Assembly (NCBI GenBank): GCA_022822745.1
Contig: JAJEAO010000035.1
Coordinates: 38,335 to 102,334, forward strand
Direction of reading: 5' to 3'
DNA: 64,000 bases
Source of the DNA: Acidobacteriota bacterium
GTDB lineage: Bacteria; Acidobacteriota; Vicinamibacteria; Marinacidobacterales; Marinacidobacteraceae
The stretch's first letter is position 1. Every line of letters begins with the position of its first letter. Below, one piece after another: positions 56,763 through 64,000 of this stretch. Below the pieces are notes generated by a model. The model saw nothing but the letters and a program-made list of their open reading frames with translations. It made no database searches and had not been told where the DNA came from. Made by a program: the position numbers and the translations under genes.

Positions 56763-58241
56763 TCAGAGCAGCCGATTCGTTCGGGGCTGCGGGATCGTGT
56801 ATCTGGACCCCAGTTTCCGGAGCCGGCCGGCGGTCACGCCCTGGCGCAGCCAGACCTGCGCCTGTCCCGGTCGGAGCCCGAGGCGGCTCGCGATGTCCTT
56901 CGCCGGCAGCCCCTCGGCGTCAGCGAGACCGGCCATCAACGCGAGGAAGTCGTCGTGGAGCGCGCCCTCCGGCGCCTTCGCGCCCCGCGCCGAAACCCGA
57001 TATCGGACGGGCCGGACGAGCCTCTCGATCTGCCCCTTCTCGACGCCCTGCCGGATCCAGTCCTTCGTCTGCGCCTTCTGGATATCGAGTTCCTCGGCGA
57101 TCCGATCCAGGGGGAGGGCGGCGCAGACGGTCCGGTGAGCCAGATGCCGGAGGAAGGCGTCGAAGAGAGTCGCCGGTTCCCCGGACCCGGGTTGCGCTCC
57201 TTCCTCCGGCTTCGGAGGCCTGTCGGGCAGCGGCTCCGGAGGCTTGTCGGGCGGCGGCGACGGCTTCGACTCCGGAGAGTCTTCCGGATCGAAGAGCGCG
57301 GTCAGCCGATCCAGCGCCTCATCCGGCATCCACCGGGCCCCGATTTCAGCGAGCCCGACATTCCCCGGGTTGTCGCTCCGCCGCACCCAGACCGGGACCC
57401 AGCGATTCTTCAGCGTCTCGGTCGCCCCCGCCCAGGTTCCGCTGCGGCCGCGGGCGCTCGTGACCACGACGCCGGCATCGGCGAGGCAGTAGATGTGCTT
57501 GTTGCGATCCATCGCCTGCCAGCCGCGCCAGCGGGTCTCCGGCGGAAATGTGGAGACGAGCGCGAGCTGCTCCGCGACCAGCCAGCCGCGGTGGCGCCGC
57601 GAACTCGCGGATCGCAGCAGGTTCCCGGGGAGCACTCCGAGGGCCCTGCCTCCGGCGCCGAGGGCTGCCTCCATGGCGGTGCGATCCACGCCGCGGGCGT
57701 CGCCGGAGACGATCGGGAGCCCCTGCCCGGCGGCCCGTCGTCCCAGCTCGGCGGTGAAGCGCAGGGCCCCCTCGTCCGCCGCCCGCGAGCCCACGACCGC
57801 GATCCCGCCCGCGTTGAGCAGCGTCGGATCCCCGCAGCCGAAGAGGACCGGTGGCGTGCGGTGCTGGAGGCGCTCCCGCAGTCGCTTCGGGTAATCCGCC
57901 TCCGACCGGGTCACGAGCCACAACCCGCCCCGGCTCCATCGCTCCAGCAGGATGGCGAGCGCCATGCCCCGACCGAGCAGTGCGATCAGCCGTTCCCGGG
58001 TCACCCCCCGCGCTCGCGGACGCGGCGTCCAACGCCCCAGGATGGCGTCCGCCTCCTCGCCGAGGAGCGACTCGGGGGTGACTCCCTCCTCTCCGAGCCA
58101 CCGCGACACGGTGTTCCACTCGCCGATGGCGAGCGGCTTGAGCTTCGGGGGATCGGAGCGTCCGAAACCGACCGTGAGCAGCAGGATCGCCTGCGCCCGC
58201 GGCGGAAACCCATGTTCAGCCTCGACTGCGGAAGCGACCAT
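56763..58241 (-). CDS. DprA/Smf-like DNA-processing protein with two C-terminal winged-helix-like repeats
   Basis: YPKRLRERLQHRTPPVLFGCGDPTLLNAGGIAVVGSRAADEGALRFTAELGRRAAGQGLPIVSGDARGVDRTAMEAAL; LDRIAEELDIQKAQTKDWIRQGVEKGQIERL and AKDIASRLGLRPGQAQVWLRQGVTAGRLRKL. Confidence 0.85.
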   Translation of the reverse strand: MVASAVEAEHGFPPRAQAILLLTVGFGRSDPPKLKPLAIGEWNTVSRWLGEEGVTPESLLGEEADAILGRWTPRPRARGVTRERLIALLGRGMALAILLERWSRGGLWLVTRSEADYPKRLRERLQHRTPPVLFGCGDPTLLNAGGIAVVGSRAADEGALRFTAELGRRAAGQGLPIVSGDARGVDRTAMEAALGAGGRALGVLPGNLLRSASSRRHRGWLVAEQLALVSTFPPETRWRGWQAMDRNKHIYCLADAGVVVTSARGRSGTWAGATETLKNRWVPVWVRRSDNPGNVGLAEIGARWMPDEALDRLTALFDPEDSPESKPSPPPDKPPEPLPDRPPKPEEGAQPGSGEPATLFDAFLRHLAHRTVCAALPLDRIAEELDIQKAQTKDWIRQGVEKGQIERLVRPVRYRVSARGAKAPEGALHDDFLALMAGLADAEGLPAKDIASRLGLRPGQAQVWLRQGVTAGRLRKLGSRYTIPQPRTNRLL

Positions 58242-58537
58242 GCCTCGCTGACGACCTGCCTCCGAGCCGTTTCGATACAGGCCTACGTGGCTTTGACCGA
58301 CCATCCCTCTGACGCTAGCATAAGCCGAATGCCGACACGGTATCGTCACGGCGCACGAGACGGCGTAATGCGCTCTCCGTCCCGCTCGTGCGGATCCCCG
58401 GCCAATCCGCTCGTCCCGGGCGTCCCCGTATGCCTCGCGACCTGCGCGGGCAAGTGTGGCCTCGGCAGCCGTTCAGATGTGACCGACATTGCGTCGCGCC
58501 ACACGGCCTTGGCGCGGATCGCAAGGCCCTCAACTCC

Positions 58538-59446
58538 ATGACACTGCCGCATCCTATTCCGTATCAGGGCAGCAAGCGAAAGCTGGCGTCAACGATTGGG
58601 CTCTACTTCCCACCGACCATCGGGACCTTCTACGAGCCGTTCGCGGGTTCTGCTGCCATGACGATCTATGCCGCCTTCAATCAGCGTGCAGCACGATTCG
58701 TGATCGCAGACAGCTTGGATCCTCTGGTCACACTACTCCGTGCCATGGTTGAGTCCCCGGAGACTACAGCATCACGATATCGGGCCGTATGGCTTGGCCA
58801 GAAGACGGGTGACTCTGAATACTTCAACCGGATAAGGCAACGATACAATGAGCGTCGTGATCACGTAGATCTACTATACTTGATCTGTCGCTGCGTAAAG
58901 AACTCAGTCCGGTTCAGCAAGTACGGTCGCTTCACCCAGTCTGCTGATAAGCGCCGACTCGGAATGCACCCCAAGCGCATGGAGACTGCGATCCTTGGCA
59001 CCTCATCCATCTTGCGCGGTCGCGTGGAATTCCGCGTAGGCGACTGGTTGGATACTACGGCAGATGCGGGATCAACTGATTTTCTCTATATGGATCCACC
59101 GTATTCCGGGACTTCTGTGGGTCGCGACAAGCGATACCACCAGCAGATGAGGCGGGACGACCTAATCACCGGACTCAGGAGCTTGCGCGCACGGGACATA
59201 CGGTTTGCGCTTTCCTACGACGGAGCGACAGGTGGTCGCCGTTACGGACCTCCGTTGCCGAAAGATCTAGGTCTTACTCAGCTTCTGATTCAAGCGGGTC
59301 GGTCGTCGCAAGCGACGCTCAACGGACGCAAAGAGGAGACCTTGGAGAGCCTGTATCTGACGCCTGAATTGTCACGCCCTACCTGTCTATTGAGCCAAAC
59401 CCAAGAACCGTGGCTCACTGCAGGAGTCTCTCGAGCAATCTCTTGA
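58538..59446 (+). CDS. D12-class (Dam-like) N6-adenine DNA methyltransferase
   Basis: PIPYQGSKRKLASTIGLYFP...YEPFAGSAAMTIYAA...DFLYMDPPYSGTS. Confidence 0.92.
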   Translation: MTLPHPIPYQGSKRKLASTIGLYFPPTIGTFYEPFAGSAAMTIYAAFNQRAARFVIADSLDPLVTLLRAMVESPETTASRYRAVWLGQKTGDSEYFNRIRQRYNERRDHVDLLYLICRCVKNSVRFSKYGRFTQSADKRRLGMHPKRMETAILGTSSILRGRVEFRVGDWLDTTADAGSTDFLYMDPPYSGTSVGRDKRYHQQMRRDDLITGLRSLRARDIRFALSYDGATGGRRYGPPLPKDLGLTQLLIQAGRSSQATLNGRKEETLESLYLTPELSRPTCLLSQTQEPWLTAGVSRAIS

Positions 59447-60143
59447 TCACGGCGGCGACCGTCATGTCATCTACTAGCGCTCGCTTACGGATCTTGTCGA
59501 AAACTCGAACCTCGGTGCCTCTCCATTCGATATCAACCCTGCGAATCTCTTCGCCCGCGACGTGGCTGTAGTTGTCCGGAAAAGCCCAGAAGCATGAGCG
59601 ACACATGTCTTCGCTGCGGTCTTCCTGCCAATTGGGACAGTGTTCGCATGACCACGACTTGGCGCGCTGGCTTGATGCGGTCAGAAGCATGTATTCGGCT
59701 GGCTGCGGAGTTTCGGGGTGTGGATCGCCCGCGATTTCATATGGAACTCGGTGATCAATCTGCAGATAACGTGCAGCGTAGCGCTCGCCGGTAATCGCAT
59801 CCCGGGCACCGTAGAGCTCCACGAGTTCTTCGCGGAATCGCTTGGAGAACACCTGCCGCCCGCCGATTCGTCCTCGAATGATCTTGTCCGGGCTATCGAA
59901 TCTGTAGGCCGCGATCATGCGACCGGTCTTCTGACTACGGACGCGGAAAGTCCTGATGGGAATACCACACTCCCGGACATCACGTACCGCTCGCGGCGGG
60001 TGATCGTATCCATAACGCTCTTGCAGTTGTTCAGTTGTAACAGAGCCGTGCTTGATGAGGTGATCGATTACAGTACGAGGGCGCTTGGCCTTTACGCTCC
60101 GACAGAGAGCCAATATGCGAGGGTCGACGTTGTGGTCTGACAC
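59415..60143 (-). CDS. HNH-type restriction endonuclease
   Basis: GERYAARYLQIDHRVPYEIAGD...SCEHCPNWQEDRSEDMCRSCFWAFPDNYSHVAG; converges on and overlaps the methyltransferase 3' end. Confidence 0.8.
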   Translation of the reverse strand: MSDHNVDPRILALCRSVKAKRPRTVIDHLIKHGSVTTEQLQERYGYDHPPRAVRDVRECGIPIRTFRVRSQKTGRMIAAYRFDSPDKIIRGRIGGRQVFSKRFREELVELYGARDAITGERYAARYLQIDHRVPYEIAGDPHPETPQPAEYMLLTASSQRAKSWSCEHCPNWQEDRSEDMCRSCFWAFPDNYSHVAGEEIRRVDIEWRGTEVRVFDKIRKRALVDDMTVAAVIKRLLERLLQ

Positions 60144-60215
60144 GGCGGGACGATCGAGTTCAGCAAGCGCCGCGCCCGGCTGTGGGTCGTTGAGGGGCGG
60201 CGTCGTTCACCAGGG

Positions 60216-61478
60216 CTACTCCGCGTGGTGGACGCGGCCGTCGCGCATCACGAAGCGAACCTGGAAGAGCGCATCGAGGGACTCGGCGGGGTTCCCCTCC
60301 ACCACGATCAGATCGGGGGCGAATCCTTCGGCGAGCGTGCCGATCTCTTCGCCGAGCCCGAGCGACTCCGCCGCGAGCGAGGTCATTCCGGTGATCACGG
60401 CCACGGCCTCCTGTCCGCCCTGTTCGGCTCGCGCCACCGCTTCGCGGGCGTTCTGTCCGTGGGCGCCCGCCACCGCGTCCGTCCCGAAGACGATCCGGAG
60501 TCCTTCGGTGGCGAGCGCCATCCGGAATGTCTCCATCGCCCGCACCCGCCCCGATTCCATCGCGGCGAAACCCTCCTCGGTGTAGTTGCCGATCCCGAGA
60601 TACCGGTCCCTGTTCTCGAAGTAGTTCGCGAAGATGAGGTCGGTGTTCGGGTCGTAGAAGGTTCCGTTCGCGGCAAGGAGGTCGAGCGTTTCCTGGTCGA
60701 GGAGGGCGCCGTGCTCGATCGTGGTGCACCCGGCGCGGGAGGCGCGCGAAGCGCTCTCCGGGCCGTGGGCGTGGACCAGCGTGCGGAGGCCGTGGTCGCG
60801 GGCGCGTCCGCAGGCGGCGTCGAGCGCTTCCTGGCTGAGGGTCGGGCCGCCGCCCACCCGGATGCTCTCGGAGGCGAAGATCTTGATCGCGTCGGCGCCG
60901 GCGACCGCCAGTTCGTCTATCGCGGCCACCAGCTCCTCGGGCCCGCCGGTGGAAGCCGACAACTGGCCCATCGAGGTCAGGATCCGGGGTCCCGGCACGG
61001 TGCCCCGCTCGATCGCGTCCCGGATGGGGCCGTCGAGGCGACTCCCGAGGCTCTGCACGGTGGTGAACCCGGCCCGCAGCATCCGGAGTCCGTTCTCGAG
61101 CCCGTGGAGAGCGGTCGTGTCGGGCGGCGCGCCCCGGGCCAGGCGGCCGTCCGGGCCGAAGTGCCAGGTCAGGTGGACGTGGGTGTCGATCAGGCCGGGC
61201 AGGATCGCGCCTCCCGGGAAGTGGTACCGGCGACCCTCCGCGGGCAGGTCCGCTCTCGGAGCGACGGCGGCGATCCGGCCGTCCCGCACGACGACGCCGT
61301 GCCCCTCGAGCACGCGTCCGGTCCCGTCGAGCACCCGCTCGGCCGTGATCACGGCGACCCCGGCGTCCCCGTTCCGCGTCGGCGGCTTGCCGCTCCCGGC
61401 GTCCCCGCAGCCCATCGCCACGAGCAGCGCGGGAAGGAGCGAGCGCCGCAAGGCGGTGCGGATGGTCATCGTCGTCAT
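60216..61478 (-). CDS. Amidohydrolase family lipoprotein
   Basis: LLPALLVAMGCGDAGSG; GGAILPGLIDTHVHLTWHFG; FGTDAVAG. Confidence 0.9.
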   Translation of the reverse strand: MTTMTIRTALRRSLLPALLVAMGCGDAGSGKPPTRNGDAGVAVITAERVLDGTGRVLEGHGVVVRDGRIAAVAPRADLPAEGRRYHFPGGAILPGLIDTHVHLTWHFGPDGRLARGAPPDTTALHGLENGLRMLRAGFTTVQSLGSRLDGPIRDAIERGTVPGPRILTSMGQLSASTGGPEELVAAIDELAVAGADAIKIFASESIRVGGGPTLSQEALDAACGRARDHGLRTLVHAHGPESASRASRAGCTTIEHGALLDQETLDLLAANGTFYDPNTDLIFANYFENRDRYLGIGNYTEEGFAAMESGRVRAMETFRMALATEGLRIVFGTDAVAGAHGQNAREAVARAEQGGQEAVAVITGMTSLAAESLGLGEEIGTLAEGFAPDLIVVEGNPAESLDALFQVRFVMRDGRVHHAE

Positions 61479-61536
61479 GCGGGAGGAACCCCCATTCCCG
61501 CTCCGGGCGGGCGTTCCCCGGGCTCGACTCCCGGGC

Positions 61537-63135
61537 TCAGACCTCGTTCGCGAGCTGCGACGCGGTTCGGAGCGACAGCGCGGCGAAGGTCAGGGTGCCG
61601 TTGTTGCACCCGGACGAGACGATCGTCGGCGCTCCGGCCACCCACAGGTTCGGGTGGTCGTGCGAGCGCCCCCACCGGTCCACGACGCTGTTCGCCGGAT
61701 CGTCCCCCATGCGGCAGCCGCCGCCCGGATGGTCGTAGTCCGACGCGTAGGAGATGTTCAGGATCTCGCCGCCTCCGGCCCGCAGGATCTCGCGGAACCG
61801 CTCCTCGATCTTCGCCTCGGTGTAGCCGCGCAGCTCGGTCGAGACCCGATCATCCGCGTAGTCGATCCGCGGCAGGGGGTCGCCCCACGGGTTCTTCTTC
61901 GACGGCTCCAGCGTCAGGGCGCTCTCTCGCGAGGGGATGACGTCGTAGTAGCCGCGCATCCGCAGCGAGCCGGTCTCGATCCTCGCCCGCCAGTCGTCCA
62001 TCACGTCCGCTCCGAGGAGCAGCCCGCCGTCGCCGTCCCGGAGCCGCGCCCGCTTCCCGAAGTCGGACTCCCAGATCCGCAGATCGTGGCGGATGTACTT
62101 CCCATCGGGCTGCGCTTCGGAGTCGGCGTGCTGGAAGCGCTTCGAGAGCAGGCTGTCGGACCGGTACACCCCCGGGTAGAGCCGCATGGGAACCGAGACG
62201 AACGCGTTGACCCACCGGTGGCCGGTCATGAACCGCCCGACGGTTCCCGAGCGGTTGGCGATTCCGTCGGGGAAACGTCCGCCGGCGCTGAGCAGCAGCA
62301 GATGGGACGACCAGGCGTAGCCGGCGGCGAGCACGAACTGCCGCGCTCGGATCCGGATTTCCTCGTCCGGACGGTCGCGGTGGAGCGCCACCGCTTCCTC
62401 GATGTCGTCCGATCCGTTGCGTGGTACGAGCCGTCGAACCAGCGTCCGGTCGTGCAGCGTGATCCGGCCCTCGTCGAGGAGACGCCGGAAGGTGAAGTCG
62501 GGGCTGTACTTGGCCCCGGTGGGACAGATCGAGCAGGTGTCGCAGCGAACGCACTGGTTGCGGCCGCGCCAGGGCCGGGACAGCTTCGCGACCGGGTTGC
62601 GCCAGTAGGGGATGCCCGACTTCTCCGCCCATGCCTTCGCCTGCTGGAGGTTCCAGGAGACGGGCAGCGGATCCAGCGGGTAGGGCTGCGACCGGGGGTC
62701 GTACTCGGGCGGGCCCTGCTCGCCGCCGACTCCGAGCCGCTCCTCGGCCTCGAAATAGAACGGATCGAGGTCGTCCCAGGTGATCGGCCAGTCGCGGCCG
62801 ACTCCGAACAGGGTGCGCAGCCGGAAGTCCTCCGGGGAGTAGCGCGGGGTCGTTCCGCCCCAGTGCATCGCCAGCCCGCCGACGCACATGGCGCGGGACT
62901 GGATGTTCTCGCAGTCCTGTCCCAGGATGTGGTCCCCTTCGTAGGGGTTCTCGCCGTAGTCCAGGAACCGGCGGCGTGTGTTGTAGCGGTTCTCGAAGTC
63001 GAAGATCCGGTTCCCCGCCTCGATCACCGCGATCGAGGCGTCGCTGTCTTCGGCGAGCCGCTCCGCCACCATCGCCGCGCTGATCCCGGCGCCGAGGATG
63101 ACGACATCGGCCTCGATGACCTGCTGCATGGCCAC
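61537..63135 (-). CDS. GMC family oxidoreductase (gluconate 2-dehydrogenase large-subunit-like)
   Basis: VDVVI-type FAD motif EADVVILGAGISAAMVAERLAED...CVGGLAMHWGGTTPRY...HPGGGCRMGDDPANSVVD. Confidence 0.9.
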   Translation of the reverse strand: MAMQQVIEADVVILGAGISAAMVAERLAEDSDASIAVIEAGNRIFDFENRYNTRRRFLDYGENPYEGDHILGQDCENIQSRAMCVGGLAMHWGGTTPRYSPEDFRLRTLFGVGRDWPITWDDLDPFYFEAEERLGVGGEQGPPEYDPRSQPYPLDPLPVSWNLQQAKAWAEKSGIPYWRNPVAKLSRPWRGRNQCVRCDTCSICPTGAKYSPDFTFRRLLDEGRITLHDRTLVRRLVPRNGSDDIEEAVALHRDRPDEEIRIRARQFVLAAGYAWSSHLLLLSAGGRFPDGIANRSGTVGRFMTGHRWVNAFVSVPMRLYPGVYRSDSLLSKRFQHADSEAQPDGKYIRHDLRIWESDFGKRARLRDGDGGLLLGADVMDDWRARIETGSLRMRGYYDVIPSRESALTLEPSKKNPWGDPLPRIDYADDRVSTELRGYTEAKIEERFREILRAGGGEILNISYASDYDHPGGGCRMGDDPANSVVDRWGRSHDHPNLWVAGAPTIVSSGCNNGTLTFAALSLRTASQLANEV

Positions 63136-63762
63136 TTACCTCCCGCCTCCGGTCTCGAGCGGAGCGGGCGCCTCCGCCCCCGAGGGGATGTCGCGGCAGG
63201 CCTGCGCGCCGATCCGCACCCCGTAGGCGAGGTCCGCGGCCATCCCCCGGCTGTAGAACCGGGCGAGGAGTCCGATGGCCACGTGACTCGCGGCCGCCGG
63301 CCGGGGCAGGCCTCCGTCCGGGGCGTGCCCGGCGAGGTCCGCCTCGAGGATCCCCCGCCGGGTCGCCGGGTCGAGCGAGGCGAACCCCCGGCCGTATCGC
63401 TTCGTGGCGAGGAGATCGAGCCCCCGGAGCTGGGAACCCCACATCGGGGCCGGGTCCGCGGGGCCGTAGCGAACGGCGTTCGAGGAAAGGTAGGGGTGCG
63501 GAAGCTCGGCGACGGGCTCGAAACCGTCGAGCCAGCGGACGAAATCGCGGAGCGCATTCCGAACGCCCTCCTCCCCGATCTCGGGAGGCAGCACGACTTC
63601 GGCGACCGCGTTCAGGAGCGGCAGGTCGAGGCGCCGGTCCGAGGTCGCGCCGCCATCCTGTCCGGCGCGCGCCACTCCGGCGCTGGCGAGCGCCGCCGCT
63701 GCGGCCCCGCCGGTCCGCAGGAATTCGCGACGGCCCCGCATCCGCTTCGGGTTCCTCTCCAT
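63136..63762 (-). CDS. Gluconate 2-dehydrogenase subunit 3-like protein, Tat signal
   Basis: MRGRREFLRTGGAAAAALASAG; PLLNAVAEVVLPPEIGEEGVRNALRDFV; abuts the GMC gene. Confidence 0.8.
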   Translation of the reverse strand: MERNPKRMRGRREFLRTGGAAAAALASAGVARAGQDGGATSDRRLDLPLLNAVAEVVLPPEIGEEGVRNALRDFVRWLDGFEPVAELPHPYLSSNAVRYGPADPAPMWGSQLRGLDLLATKRYGRGFASLDPATRRGILEADLAGHAPDGGLPRPAAASHVAIGLLARFYSRGMAADLAYGVRIGAQACRDIPSGAEAPAPLETGGGR

Positions 63763-63807
63763 ACCGAATCCGATTCTATCGGCCGACGCCCCGCCCGCAG
63801 CCGGCCC

Positions 63808-63900
63808 CACTTGCCGGCGCGCCGGGCTCCTGCCCGGCACGGAGCAACGGGGGGCTCCCACTTGCCGGCGCGCCCGCTGCCGGCGCGCCAAACTCCCGCC
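63808..63900. repeat. Palindromic intergenic repeat cluster, divergent copies
   Basis: CACTTGCCGGCGCGCCGGGCTCCTGCCCGGCAC and a second CACTTGCCGGCGCGCC at ~63859. Confidence 0.7.
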
Positions 63901-64000
63901 CGCTAGGAGTATGCGCGACAGGAGTGGCCTACATCCGGCGTGAACCGAGCCGGGATCCCTATTTGGCCCCTACAGTACACGGTTCAACGGCCCAGGACCG

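Noticed and set aside
60721-63906. 1061-aa plus-strand ORF
   Set aside because: Antisense to amidohydrolase and GMC oxidoreductase genes; compositional artefact.

Overview
High-GC bacterial chromosomal window with housekeeping and catabolic genes: mfd, moaA, trxA, four peptidyl-prolyl isomerases, S9 and M20 peptidases, PhoD-type phosphatase, amidohydrolases and a GMC/gluconate-dehydrogenase-like pair. A dense, dispersed set of defence and toxin-antitoxin (TA) genes is interleaved with them. The accessory content includes: five paralogous AAA/STAND-like ATPases sharing an N-terminal '(N/G/A)P(Y/F)(R/Q)PG.G..PP.(L/V/M).GR' signature; an ATPase+TOPRIM-like pair (12.0-14.0 kb); VapBC; HEPN-MNT with a small third gene; XRE-ImmA + DUF4411 PIN; a decayed Xre-RES remnant; an orphan CapV-like patatin; a stand-alone RelA/SpoT-domain protein; an XRE-ImmA / AAA ATPase / PIN-like cluster (47.6-50.8 kb); a Fic protein with a 12-nt iteron-like array upstream; and a DprA-like protein next to a low-GC Dam/HNH restriction-modification locus. 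Best candidates for an undescribed system are the ATPase-PIN cluster at 47.6-50.8 kb, the ATPase-TOPRIM pair at 12.0-14.0 kb, and the five-copy ATPase family. All product names come from reading translated motifs; no database search was run.
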